64,000 nucleotides of DNA from Rubrivivax sp. (GTDB lineage: Bacteria; Pseudomonadota; Gammaproteobacteria; Burkholderiales; Burkholderiaceae_C), in the NCBI GenBank assembly GCA_020248915.1, contig JADCGP010000003.1, positions 186,001 through 250,000 of the forward strand, in the 5' to 3' direction. This document shows positions 36,573-45,164 of the stretch, piece by piece (position 1 is the stretch's first letter; each line of letters opens with the position of its first letter). The notes beneath the pieces were generated by a model that did not search any database, was not told where the DNA came from, and saw nothing but the letters and a program-made list of their open reading frames with translations. The position numbers and the translations under genes were made by a program.

Positions 36573-38201
36573 CTAACCCGCGGCGGGCGCATCCTCGAGC
36601 ATCCAGCGCGCCGCGCGCTCGGCGATCATCAGCGTCGGTGAGTTGGTGTTGCCGCTGGTGATGGTGGGCATCACGCTGGCGTCGGCGATCCGCAGCCCGG
36701 CCAGGCCGCGCAGCCGCAGCCTGGGGTCGACCACGGCTGCGGGGTCGTCGGCGCGCCCCATGCGGCAGGTGCCCACCGGATGGAAGATCGTCGTGCCGAT
36801 GTCACCGGCCAGCCGCGCCAGGTCCTCGTCGCTCTGGTATTGCACGCCGGGCTTCACCTCGCGCGGTCGGTAACGCGCCAGCGCAGGCATCGATGCGATG
36901 CGGCGCGTCAGCCGCAGCGAGTCCGCGGCCACCTGACGGTCCTCCTCGGTGCTCAGGTAGTTGGCCTGGATCGCCGGGGCGTCCTGCCAGCGCGGCGAGC
37001 GGATGCGGACGTGCCCGCGCGAGCCCGGGTTGAGGTTGCACACGCTGGCGGTGAAGGCGTCGTCACGGTGCAGGGGCTCGCCGAAGGCGTCCAGGCTGAG
37101 CGGCTGCACGTGGTACTCGACGTTGGGCCAGCGCTGGTGCGGGGCGCTGCGCGTGAAGGCCCCCAGCTGCGACGGCGCCATGCTCATCGGCCCGCTGCGC
37201 GCGAGCAGGTACTGCAATCCGATGCGGGCCTTGCCGTGCCAGCTGTTGGCCAGCGTGTTCAGCGTGCGCGCCCCCTGCACCGCAAAGACGGCGCGGATCT
37301 GCAGGTGGTCCTGCAGGTTGTCGCCGACGCCGGACAGCTCGTGGCGGACGGCGATGCCGTGGCGCTCGAGCAATGCTCGAGGCCCGATGCCCGACAGCTG
37401 CAGCAGCTGAGGGCTGCCGATCGCGCCGGCGGCCAGCACGACCTCGCGGGACGCACGCACCACCTCGGGCGCGCCGCCGCCCGCGCGGTGGAGTTCGACG
37501 CCCGCCACCCTTCCGCCCTCGAGCACCAGCCGCGTGGCCTGCACGCCAGTGCGCACGACGAGGTTCGGCCGCCGTCGCACCGGGCGCAGGAAGGCCTTGG
37601 TCGTGTTCCAGCGCCAGCCGCGCCTCTGGTTGACCTCGAAGTAGCCCACCCCCTCGTTGCTGCCGCGGTTGAAGTCATCGCTGGCCGGGATGCCCGCCTG
37701 CTGCGCCGCGGCCGCGAAGGCGTCCAGGATGTCCCAGCTCAGCCGCTGGCGCTCGACGCGCCACTCGCCGCCGCTGCCGTGTGCCGGGTCGGCGCCGCGC
37801 CAGTGGTCCTCGTGCTGCCTGAAGAAGGGCAGGCAAGCGTCCCAGCGCCAGTCCTCGTCTGCGGCGACTTTGGCCCAGTGGTCGTAGTCGCGCGCCTGCC
37901 CGCGCATGTAGATCATCCCGTTGATGCTCGAGCAGCCGCCCAGCACCTTGCCGCGCGGGTAGCGCAGGCGGCGGCCGTTGAGTCCGGCGTCGGGCTCGGT
38001 GTGGTACAGCCAGTCGGTGCGCGGGTTGCCGATGCAGTACAGGTAGCCCACCGGGATGTGGATCCAGTGGTAGTCGTCCTTGCCGCCGGCCTCCAGCAGC
38101 AGCACGCGCCGCCGCGGGTCGGCGCTCAGCCGGTTGGCGAGCAGGCAGCCGGCGGTGCCGGCACCCACGATCACGTGGTCGAAGACGGTCTGGGCGTTCA
38201 C
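36573..38201 (-). CDS. GMC-family oxidoreductase (choline dehydrogenase-like)
   Basis: This 542-residue FAD enzyme oxidises an alcohol. The FAD-binding VIVGAGTAGCLLANRLS is near residue 11, the GMC signature 1 is GKVLGGCSSINGMIYMRG, signature 2 is GAIGSPQLLQLSGIGP, and the C-terminal HPVGTCRMG and SGNTNSPTLMIAERAA hold the catalytic His region. Relatives include BetA and AlkJ; the substrate is not deducible. The start is GTG at 38201, with no partner genes such as betB nearby. Confidence 0.93.
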   Translation of the reverse strand: MNAQTVFDHVIVGAGTAGCLLANRLSADPRRRVLLLEAGGKDDYHWIHIPVGYLYCIGNPRTDWLYHTEPDAGLNGRRLRYPRGKVLGGCSSINGMIYMRGQARDYDHWAKVAADEDWRWDACLPFFRQHEDHWRGADPAHGSGGEWRVERQRLSWDILDAFAAAAQQAGIPASDDFNRGSNEGVGYFEVNQRRGWRWNTTKAFLRPVRRRPNLVVRTGVQATRLVLEGGRVAGVELHRAGGGAPEVVRASREVVLAAGAIGSPQLLQLSGIGPRALLERHGIAVRHELSGVGDNLQDHLQIRAVFAVQGARTLNTLANSWHGKARIGLQYLLARSGPMSMAPSQLGAFTRSAPHQRWPNVEYHVQPLSLDAFGEPLHRDDAFTASVCNLNPGSRGHVRIRSPRWQDAPAIQANYLSTEEDRQVAADSLRLTRRIASMPALARYRPREVKPGVQYQSDEDLARLAGDIGTTIFHPVGTCRMGRADDPAAVVDPRLRLRGLAGLRIADASVMPTITSGNTNSPTLMIAERAARWMLEDAPAAG

Positions 38202-38537
38202 GGCTTCCTCGGGCCGCGCCAGGCTGCGCGGGCTGGATCGGCGCCGATTGTGCGGCGGTGCGCGGGCGCCCGCCGCGACCGGGCTGCAACCCGCCGGCGG
38301 CCGGCCGGCCTGCCCTGACCAGCCCGGGCGCGGCGCCGGCCGGGGGTGCCAAGCCGGTCGTTCCAGGGTAAGCCCGGGGGCGACAAAGCAACAAACCGTG
38401 CTGATCGGTCTTTACAAGTCAGCGCCCGAAGCGAAGATAATCCTGGAGTCTGTGTCTGGACGCCGCGCCTTTCGAGTGATTGCTTCACGCAGGGTTGAGC
38501 TCCGCATGGTTTCTTCGGTCAATTGAGGGCTCGTTCT
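38202..38537 (+). promoter_or_regulatory. Promoter and long leader of the RRM protein gene
   Basis: This 336-nt spacer is markedly less GC-rich near its right end. TTTACA (38411-38416) and GATAAT (38436-38441) could be -35 and -10 elements with a 19-nt spacer, slightly long. They leave an untranslated leader of about 90 nt before the GTG at 38538. Such leaders on RNA-binding and cold-shock genes often fold to control translation with temperature. Confidence 0.45.
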
Positions 38538-39017
38538 GTGGGAAACAAACTGTACGTCGGCAATCTTGCCTATTCGGTGCGTGATGATTCGCTGATGCAG
38601 GCGTTCGCGCCGTTCGGCACGGTCACCTCCGCCAAGGTGATGATGGATCGCGAGACCGGACGCTCCAAGGGCTTCGGCTTCGTCGAGATGGGGTCGGATG
38701 CCGAGGCGCAGGCAGCCATCAACGGCATGAACGGCCAGGCCATCGACGGCCGTGTCGTCGTCGTCAACGAGGCCCGCCCGCGTGAGGACCGCCCGGGCGG
38801 CTACGGCGGCGGCGGCGGCAGCCGCGGTGGCTATGGCGGCGGCGGTGGTGGCGGCGGCTACGGTGGCGGCGGCGGTGGCGGCGGCTACGGTGGTGGTGGC
38901 GGCGGTGGCCGCAGCCCCTATGGCGGCGGCGGCCGCAGCCCCTATGGCGGCGGTGGCCGGGGCGGTGGCGGCGGCGGCTACGGCGGCGGCCGTGGCGGCG
39001 GCCAGGGCGGCTACTGA
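38538..39017 (+). CDS. Glycine-rich RRM RNA-binding protein
   Basis: This 159-residue protein has one RNA recognition motif. RNP2 is KLYVGNLAY (about residues 4-12) and RNP1 is KGFGFVEM (about 46-53), with the remainder of the fold to residue 80. A tail of Gly-Gly-Tyr/Arg repeats (YGGGGG and RSPYGGGG) resembles cyanobacterial Rbp and eukaryotic glycine-rich RNA-binding proteins. The likely role is RNA chaperoning, often cold-induced. The start is GTG at 38538 before GNKLYVGN. A hairpin without a T-tract follows the stop. Confidence 0.93.
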   Translation: MGNKLYVGNLAYSVRDDSLMQAFAPFGTVTSAKVMMDRETGRSKGFGFVEMGSDAEAQAAINGMNGQAIDGRVVVVNEARPREDRPGGYGGGGGSRGGYGGGGGGGGYGGGGGGGGYGGGGGGGRSPYGGGGRSPYGGGGRGGGGGGYGGGRGGGQGGY

Positions 39018-39025
39018 ACTGCTCC

Positions 39026-39051
39026 CGGACGGCCGGGCCCGCGGCCGTCCG
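39026..39051 (+). terminator. Hairpin downstream of the RRM gene
   Basis: A perfect 10-bp stem (CGGACGGCCG at 39026-39035 with CGGCCGTCCG at 39042-39051) has a 6-nt loop and starts 9 nt after the stop. No T-tract follows. Confidence 0.6.
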
Positions 39052-39239
39052 CGCGGGCCGCACTTGCCGGCAACCGCGCCCTTTGACGGACGTTGCCGGC
39101 CCGACCGATCTGGTCCGGCGTTTCCGGTTCGGCGTCTAGAGCCGAGAGCTGCTTCTTGGCAGTCGCTTCTCGCTTAGCGCCTCCTGCCCGGCGCCTCCTG
39201 CCCGGCGTTGCGTCCCCTGCGCTGTGACTTGTCGTTGCG

Positions 39240-39545
39240 TCAGTAGCGCTCGGGCCGCAGCACGGCCACGGAGCTGAACCACATCGCCACGCTGTAGTTC
39301 GGCGCGTACGCCTGCAGCACGTGCTCGGCGATGGCGTCGGCCACCGCCTCCTCGCAGATCACCTTCAGCTCGATCGTCCGGTCGGCCTCCCAGGCTCCCT
39401 CCCGCACGCCCTCGCGGCCGGCGTGATGGACCTCGGTGACGGTCCAGCCCTGCGCGCCGCGCTCGCGCACGTCGCGCACCAGGTTCTTCTCGAGCACGGC
39501 CTCGGCGACGATGACGAGCAGCGTCTTGGGGTGCTTGCGGATCAT
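39240..39545 (-). CDS. PII-like regulator of bicarbonate transport (SbtB-like)
   Basis: This 101-residue PII-fold protein begins KTLLVIVAEAVLEKNLVRDVRERGAQGWTVTEV. A shortened T-loop region (HAGREGVREGAWEADRTIELKVI) follows, and it ends AMWFSSVAVLRPERY. In cyanobacteria SbtB binds adenyl nucleotides and gates SbtA. This one lacks the C-terminal CGPxGC-type extension. It starts at ATG 39545, overlapping the sbtA-like stop by 4 nt. Confidence 0.85.
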   Translation of the reverse strand: MIRKHPKTLLVIVAEAVLEKNLVRDVRERGAQGWTVTEVHHAGREGVREGAWEADRTIELKVICEEAVADAIAEHVLQAYAPNYSVAMWFSSVAVLRPERY

Positions 39546-40498
39546 GCGGTGAGCCTCCGGGCGAGCTCGATGTACAGCGGGATGCCGACCACGATGTTGA
39601 ACGGGAACGTCACGCCCAGCGCCGCGGTGATCGACAGCGCCGCGTTGGCCTCGGGCACGGCGATGCGCATCGCGGTGGGCGCGGCGATGTAGCTGGCGCT
39701 CGCGGCCAGCGTCGCCAGGATGGCCACGCCCCCGGTGCTCAGGCCCAGCAGCAGCCCGACCGCGGCACCGGCCAGCGCCAGCACCGGCGGCGCCGCCAGG
39801 CCGACCACCAGCACCGCGGAGCCGAAGCGCCGCACCTCCTTCAGCCGTGCGCCGGCCACCAGGCCGAGCTCCAGCAGGAACAGCGCCAGCACGCCCTTGA
39901 AGGGGTCGATGAACACGGCGCGGATCGGCTCCGTGCCCGCCTCGCCGGCAAAGGCGCCGATGGCCAGGCCTCCGAGCAGCAGCAGCACGCTCTTGCCGAA
40001 CAGCACGTCGCGCGCGAGCTCTCCCCAGTGCGTGCCGCGGCCGACGCCGCCGGCTGCCTCGCGGCGCGCTGCCGCGCGCGCGAGCAGGATGCCGGCCACC
40101 AGGCCCGGCGCTTCCATCACCGCAACCCACAGCGCGGCGTGGCTCTCGTACGGGATCCCGGCCCGTGCCAGCGCCGCCGTGGCCACCGCGAAAGTCACCA
40201 CGCTGACCGAGCCGTAGTGCGCCGCCAGCGCCGCCGCGTCGGCGCCACCGAGCCGCAGCGCGCGCAGCACGGGAAACAGCAGGAAGGGGATCGCGAAGCC
40301 CAGCGCCACGCAGGCCGCCACCTGGGGCGCCAGGGCCGCGATCGGCTGCCGGCTGAGCTCGATGCCGCCCTTCAGGCCGATGGCCAGCAGCAGGTAGATG
40401 GACAGCGTCTCGTAAAGCGCCTCGGGCAGCCGCAGGTCGCTCTTGACCAGGCGCGCGACCACCCCGAGCAGGAAGAACAGGACGACGACGTCGATCAT
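39542..40498 (-). CDS. Sodium-dependent bicarbonate transporter, SbtA family
   Basis: This 318-residue inner-membrane protein shows two inverted halves of about five helices each (PF05982-type). Characteristic are LSIYLLLAIGLKGG, ALAAHYGSVSVVTF, HAALWVAVMEAPGLVAGILLA and AASASYIAAPTAMRIAVPEANAALSITAALGVTFPFNI. Cyanobacterial SbtA imports HCO3- with Na+. In proteobacteria it is found in autotrophs and some heterotrophs. It starts at ATG 40498 and is coupled to the SbtB-like gene. Confidence 0.9.
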   Translation of the reverse strand: MIDVVVLFFLLGVVARLVKSDLRLPEALYETLSIYLLLAIGLKGGIELSRQPIAALAPQVAACVALGFAIPFLLFPVLRALRLGGADAAALAAHYGSVSVVTFAVATAALARAGIPYESHAALWVAVMEAPGLVAGILLARAAARREAAGGVGRGTHWGELARDVLFGKSVLLLLGGLAIGAFAGEAGTEPIRAVFIDPFKGVLALFLLELGLVAGARLKEVRRFGSAVLVVGLAAPPVLALAGAAVGLLLGLSTGGVAILATLAASASYIAAPTAMRIAVPEANAALSITAALGVTFPFNIVVGIPLYIELARRLTA

Positions 40499-40618
40499 CG
40501 GGGGCGGATGCTCTCACAGGTCCGCGCGGCTCGGCCCCACGAGCGCGGCCGCGCCGTGCCCGGTCGACCCAGCCACACCGGCGGGCCTGGACCGGCCGAG
40601 CCAGCCGCACCAGCCGGA

Positions 40619-41767
40619 CTAGACCGGCCGCATGCGCCCGGCCTCGCGCCGCACCAGGCGCGCAGGGTGGCCGTCGCGCAGGCACACGCCGTACCGGAAC
40701 GGCGGCTCGGCGCGGCCCGGGAACTCGAACCGCAGGTCGCGGAAGACCGCACAGCGCTCGAGCGTGCCATCGGCGGCGCGCTCCTCGCTCGCGACCGCGA
40801 GCGCCGGCGCCTGCGCGAACCAGCGGTAGGTGGCCAGCACTTCGTGCTCCCACGCCTGCCGCACCCAGGCCGGGGCGTCGGCGCCGCCGAACATCGGCAC
40901 CTGCTCCCAGTGCGCCTTCGCCACGGGCTGGTAGGGCGCAGAGAAGCGGCGCACAAAGTTATCGTCGGGGGTCGCCCGCAGCGGCTCGGCGCGCCGGGTG
41001 TTGACATGAGCCACGTGGTAACGCTCACCGTCGAACACCGTGACCGTCCAGTTGAAGGGCGAGGCCGGCCGGGGCATGGTCTCGATGCGCGTGGCGGGCT
41101 GGCCCGCCACGCCAAGAGCGCGGGCGTGCTGCTCCCCCACCGCCTCGGCCTCCTGCTTGCCGACCCAGGCGACGGCCACCCAGGCCATCGCAGCCGCCAG
41201 GCCCAGCGCCGCCGGCCAGCGCCGGCGCGGCGACAGTGCCGCCAGCGCGAGTCCGGCCACCAGCAACCCGGTGAGCATCAGGTCGATGATGAAGACGGCC
41301 CCGAGCCCGAAGCGCGTGTCCGACAGCGGCTGCAGCAGCATGGTGCCGAACTGGGTGATCCAGTCGCCGGCAATGTGCAGCCAGATCGCCGCCAGCGCGA
41401 CCGGGAACAGCGGCTTCCAGCCGCCTGCGCGGCGCCGGGTCGAGGCGAAAGCCGCCGACATCAGCCACGCCACCGCCAGTGCCCACAGCGGCGCCGCCAG
41501 CACCGAGTGCGTGATGCCGCGGTGGTGGCGAAGGTAGGCCATGTCGCCGGCCAGCTGTGCCAGCGCGTCGATGTCCGGGAACGCTGCCGCGACGAAACCC
41601 ACCGTCACCGCCTGCCACGGAGCCAGCGCACCGGGCCCGCGGTCCCAGGCCGCGGCGACACGGCCGGGCCCGCTGCTGCCGCCGGGCGTCGGTTCGGTGG
41701 CGAGGGGCCGGGCGCAGATCAGCCGCGCGACGAGCGCGCCCGACAGGGCATGGGTGAGGGTGTCCAT
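40619..41767 (-). CDS. Membrane-bound metal-dependent hydrolase, YdjM/DUF457 family
   Basis: This 382-residue protein has four to five N-terminal helices carrying metal-ligand histidines in MDTLTHALSGAL, FPDIDAL and YLRHHRGITHS. A C-terminal soluble domain of about 170 residues (WEHEVLATYRWFAQAPAL) follows. The family (YdjM, LexA-regulated in E. coli) is of uncertain function, possibly phospholipase-like. It starts at ATG 41767. Confidence 0.85.
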   Translation of the reverse strand: MDTLTHALSGALVARLICARPLATEPTPGGSSGPGRVAAAWDRGPGALAPWQAVTVGFVAAAFPDIDALAQLAGDMAYLRHHRGITHSVLAAPLWALAVAWLMSAAFASTRRRAGGWKPLFPVALAAIWLHIAGDWITQFGTMLLQPLSDTRFGLGAVFIIDLMLTGLLVAGLALAALSPRRRWPAALGLAAAMAWVAVAWVGKQEAEAVGEQHARALGVAGQPATRIETMPRPASPFNWTVTVFDGERYHVAHVNTRRAEPLRATPDDNFVRRFSAPYQPVAKAHWEQVPMFGGADAPAWVRQAWEHEVLATYRWFAQAPALAVASEERAADGTLERCAVFRDLRFEFPGRAEPPFRYGVCLRDGHPARLVRREAGRMRPV

Positions 41768-41926
41768 CGCGACGCAGACGAAACTGGGGCCGGAGTTGGA
41801 TGCTGCCCGAGCCCGCTGCCGCCTGCCGGCGCGGGGCCATCGGCGCATGGCCGCGGCCCACGCACGGCCGGGCGACACCAGCGCCGCCTCTGCGCGACAG
41901 CCGCTCCGCGGCGGCGCCGCTGCCCT

Positions 41927-42724
41927 TCAACCCGAGCGCGGCCGGCGCGGCTTGCGACCGCGTCCGGCGAAGACGCGGTCGAACAGCGCGTTGGGCAGCA
42001 CGCGCAGCAGCTTGGCCACCACGCCCATCTGCCATGGGATCACGCGGTAGCTCGCCCGCGCCTCGATGGCCCGGAACGCCAGGTCGGCAAAGCGCTCGGC
42101 CGTCAGCAGGAAGGGCATCGGGTAGGGGTTGCGTGCGGTCAGCGGCGTGGCCACGTAGCCGGGCAGCAGCGTGCTGACCGCGACGCCGCTGCCGCGCAGT
42201 TCGCCGCGCAGGCTCTCGCAGTAGGCCACCACCGCCGCCTTGCTGGCGCAGTAGGCGCCGTGACCGGGCAGGCCGCGGATCGCGGCTACGCTGGCGATGC
42301 CCACCAGCGTGCCCGAGCCGCGCTGCCGCATCGGACCGACGAACGGGTGGAAGGTGGCGGCCACGCCGACGTTGTTGACGGCGAAGGTCTCGCGCAGGAC
42401 CTCCAGGTCCTCGCGCTCGGCCGTGTCGATGCCGACGCTGATGCCCGCGTTGGCGATCACCACGTCGGGCAGTCCCTGCGCCGCAATGCACTGCTGCGCC
42501 GCGGCCACGATGTCCTCCGACCGGGCCACGTCGGCCGGGTAGACACCGCAGCGCGCGGCGTCCAGGCCGCGGCCGTCGGCCCAGGCGCGCAGCTCGCCGC
42601 CGCGCCGCGCGACCAGGGCCAGGCGCCACCCGGAGGCCGCGTAGCGCGCAGCCAGGGCCTGCCCGATGCCGCTGGAGGCGCCGGTCACGAAGACCAGCGG
42701 CGCCGGGGCGCGAAGCCCGCTCAT
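41927..42724 (-). CDS. Short-chain dehydrogenase/reductase
   Basis: This 265-residue NAD(P)-dependent oxidoreductase has the cofactor motif TGASSGIG (residues 14-21), NAGIS, and the catalytic GAYCASK (Tyr-x-x-x-Lys). VFVTGASSGIGQALAARYAASGWRLALVARR resembles YdfG/lipid-acting SDRs. The C-terminal basic tail (GRGRKPRRPRSG) could contact the membrane or nucleic acid. It starts at ATG 42724, overlapping the lptC stop by 4 nt, in the position normally held by lptA. Confidence 0.92.
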   Translation of the reverse strand: MSGLRAPAPLVFVTGASSGIGQALAARYAASGWRLALVARRGGELRAWADGRGLDAARCGVYPADVARSEDIVAAAQQCIAAQGLPDVVIANAGISVGIDTAEREDLEVLRETFAVNNVGVAATFHPFVGPMRQRGSGTLVGIASVAAIRGLPGHGAYCASKAAVVAYCESLRGELRGSGVAVSTLLPGYVATPLTARNPYPMPFLLTAERFADLAFRAIEARASYRVIPWQMGVVAKLLRVLPNALFDRVFAGRGRKPRRPRSG

Positions 42725-43440
42725 CGCCGCACCTGCGGCACCAGCACGGCGCGCATCGGACCCGCCAGTTCCAGGAGCCGCGCCCCGTGGTCGTAGTCGA
42801 GCCCCGCCGCGGTGGCCTCCGTGCCGGCCCAGCGCACCTGCACCGGCAGGTGCGTGCGCACGCGCTCGGTGAGCAGGAACAGGTGCAGGAACTCGCTGCG
42901 GATCCAGATCGGCGCGCCGGACGCGTCGGTGGCCGTCACCTCCGCGCCGCCCACCAGCTGCAGCTCCGAGCCGTCGCCACTGCCCACCACCCGCCGCGCG
43001 GTGGCCACCGTGGTGCGGCCGTCAGCCGCGAAGCCGCGGATGCGCGCCTCGTCGATCTCGATGCGGTCGGTGTCCGGGAAGTGACGCAGCCGCCCGCCCT
43101 CGATGCGCAGCAGCAGACGCCCGTCCGGTGCGAAGCGCTCGATCGCGAAGCCGCGCATCTCGTAGTCGGGCTCACTGCGCACGCCGGCCGGCCCGGCGGG
43201 CGGCCCCGGCAACGGCGTATTGCGCACCAGCCACCAGGTGCCCAGCGCGAGCACCAGCATCAACAGCAGCGGCAGGTACGACGACAGCGCCTCGCGCAGC
43301 CGCACGCCCCAGGGTGGCCGCCGGGGCCCGCCCGCGCGCGGCGGCAGCGGGGCCAGCTCGCCGGGCCGCGCGCCGGCAAACGGCGACGGCACCTCGATAC
43401 GCACCTCCGGCAGGTCGGGCAGGTGCAGCTCGGCGCTCAT
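42721..43440 (-). CDS. lptC: Lipopolysaccharide export protein LptC
   Basis: This 239-residue protein is anchored by one helix (SSYLPLLLMLVLALGTWWLV, about 53-72). It has a periplasmic beta-jellyroll domain with DYEMRGFAIERFAPDGRLLLRIEG and TVATARRVVGSGDGSELQLVG. LptC passes LPS from LptBFG to LptA. The N-terminal cytoplasmic segment of about 50 residues is Pro-rich and longer than in E. coli. The ATG at 43440 overlaps the kdsC stop by 4 nt. Confidence 0.88.
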   Translation of the reverse strand: MSAELHLPDLPEVRIEVPSPFAGARPGELAPLPPRAGGPRRPPWGVRLREALSSYLPLLLMLVLALGTWWLVRNTPLPGPPAGPAGVRSEPDYEMRGFAIERFAPDGRLLLRIEGGRLRHFPDTDRIEIDEARIRGFAADGRTTVATARRVVGSGDGSELQLVGGAEVTATDASGAPIWIRSEFLHLFLLTERVRTHLPVQVRWAGTEATAAGLDYDHGARLLELAGPMRAVLVPQVRR

Positions 43441-44048
43441 CGGACGGGGCCCTGGCGCGCGCCGGGCGGTGCGGCGCCATCCACCGCGTGCTCGACGGCC
43501 CCGCACTGCGCCGCCAGCAGCGCGGCATAGCGGCCGCTCGCCGTGAGCAGCAGGTCGCAGAACTCGCGCGCCGCGCCGTGGCCACCGCGTGCCGTCGTCA
43601 CGTGGTGGACGCGGGCCAGCACCTCGGGGTGCGCCTGCGGCGGCGCGGCGGCGAACGCCGCGCGCTGCAGCAGCGGCAGGTCGGGCCAGTCGTCGCCGAT
43701 CGCGGCCAGCTCGTCCCACGCCCAACCCTGCGCGGCCCGAAGTGCCTCGGCCACGGCCAGCTTGTCGCCGACGCCGTAGTGCGCGTGCACGACGCCGAGC
43801 TCGCCGATGCGGCGGCGCAGCGCGGCCGAGTCGCGGCCGCTGATCACCACCGGCTCGATGCCGCCCTCGCGCAGCAGCTTCAGCCCGTGGCCGTCGAGCA
43901 CGGAGAAGGCCTTCAGCTGCTCGCCGGACTCGCCGCAGAACAGCGTGCCGTCGGTCAGCACGCCGTCGACGTCGAACAGCGCCGCGCGCACGCCCAGGCC
44001 CGCGCCCTGCGCGCGCAGCAGCACCTGCGGCGGGAAGCGGCCGGCCAT
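43437..44048 (-). CDS. kdsC: 3-deoxy-D-manno-octulosonate 8-phosphate phosphatase
   Basis: This 203-residue HAD-superfamily enzyme removes phosphate from KDO-8-P in LPS core synthesis. Motif I is LFDVDGVLTDG (nucleophile Asp), motif II VVISGRDS, and motif III/IV region IGDDWPDLPLL. The ATG at 44048 lies 2 nt from the kdsD stop, in the conserved kdsD-kdsC-lptC order. The 20-residue C-terminal tail is Gly/Ala/Pro-rich. Confidence 0.95.
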   Translation of the reverse strand: MAGRFPPQVLLRAQGAGLGVRAALFDVDGVLTDGTLFCGESGEQLKAFSVLDGHGLKLLREGGIEPVVISGRDSAALRRRIGELGVVHAHYGVGDKLAVAEALRAAQGWAWDELAAIGDDWPDLPLLQRAAFAAAPPQAHPEVLARVHHVTTARGGHGAAREFCDLLLTASGRYAALLAAQCGAVEHAVDGAAPPGARQGPVR

Positions 44049-44050
44049 GC

Positions 44051-45061
44051 TCAGATCACCTTGGCCCGCATCAGGTCGTTGCTGTTCAGAGCGCCGACCA
44101 GCAAGCCGGCGGCGTCGACCACCAGCACGCTGGTGACGCGGTGCTGCTCCATCACCGCCGCCGCATCGACCGCCAGCGCGTCGGCGCGCACCAGCCGCGG
44201 GCCGCGGTGCATCACGTCGGCGGCAGTCAGCGCACGCAGCTCGTCGCCGGCAGCGCCGCGCTCGATCAGGCGCCGCAGGTCGCCGTCGGTGAAGATGCCG
44301 TCCGGCCGGCCGTCGGCCGCGACGACCGCGGTGAAGCCGAGCCCCTTGCCCGTCATCTCGCGCAGCAGCTCGGTGAAGCCGGCGCCGCGCGCCACGCGCG
44401 GCACCGCATCGCCCTGGCGCATCAGGTCGCGCACGTGCATCAGCAGCTTGCGGCCGAGCGCACCGCCCGGGTGCGAGCGCGCGAAGTCCTCCTCGCGGAA
44501 GCCGCGCGCGTCGAGCAGCGCCACCGCCAGCGCGTCACCCAGCGCCAGTTGCGCCGTCGTGCTCGCGGTGGGCGCGAGGTTCAGCGGGCAGGCCTCCTCG
44601 GCCACCTCGCACGACAGCACGAGATCGGCATGGCGCGCGAGCGTGCTGTCGGCGCGCCCCGTCATCGCCACCAGCGTGACGCCGAGCCGCCGCAGCGCGG
44701 GCAGCAACGCGGCCAGCTCGTCGCTTTCGCCGCTGTTGGACAGCGCCAGCACGACGTCGCCGGGCTGCACCATGCCGAGGTCGCCATGGCCGGCCTCGGC
44801 CGGGTGGACGAAGAAGGCCGGCGTGCCGGTCGAGGCGAGCGTGGCGGCGATCTTGCGCCCGACGTGGCCGCTCTTGCCCATGCCCATCACGACGACGCGG
44901 CCGCGGCACGCGAGCAGCGCGCGCACCGCCTCGGCGAAGGCCGCGCCGCCGGTGCCGCGCAGCCGAGCGGCCAGCTCGGCCAGGCCGCGCGCCTCGATCT
45001 CGAAGGTGCGTCCGGCCATGCGCAGCGCGCGGTCGGCGTCGAAGGCAGGGAGCGGGTTCAT
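44051..45061 (-). CDS. kdsD: D-arabinose 5-phosphate isomerase
   Basis: This 336-residue protein has an N-terminal SIS domain (RVVVMGMGKSGHVGRKIAATLASTGTPAFFVH and LSNSGESDEL) and two C-terminal CBS domains (VMHRGPRLVRADALAVDAA and the final DAAGLLVGALNSNDLMRA). It converts ribulose 5-phosphate to arabinose 5-phosphate for KDO. It starts at ATG 45061; an in-frame GTG/ATG upstream adds only a few residues. It diverges from the CPA2 antiporter, with 103 nt between starts. Confidence 0.96.
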   Translation of the reverse strand: MNPLPAFDADRALRMAGRTFEIEARGLAELAARLRGTGGAAFAEAVRALLACRGRVVVMGMGKSGHVGRKIAATLASTGTPAFFVHPAEAGHGDLGMVQPGDVVLALSNSGESDELAALLPALRRLGVTLVAMTGRADSTLARHADLVLSCEVAEEACPLNLAPTASTTAQLALGDALAVALLDARGFREEDFARSHPGGALGRKLLMHVRDLMRQGDAVPRVARGAGFTELLREMTGKGLGFTAVVAADGRPDGIFTDGDLRRLIERGAAGDELRALTAADVMHRGPRLVRADALAVDAAAVMEQHRVTSVLVVDAAGLLVGALNSNDLMRAKVI

Positions 45062-45164
45062 CGCGGCGGGCTCGGCGTCTCGGTGCACGGGGCGCGGCGC
45101 GCCGCGGCGCGTGCAATACGATCGGCCATTCTAGGGACACGCACGGCCGCCGGCCGCCCCGATC

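Noticed and set aside
38803..39014. Repeated GGY triplets as a mobile or regulatory repeat
   Set aside because: They encode the Gly-Gly-Tyr/Arg tail of the RRM protein in frame.
40974..40979. Other CACGTG sites, for example near 40974 and 55008, as parS
   Set aside because: The flanking bases do not continue the palindrome (GTT..AAC missing).
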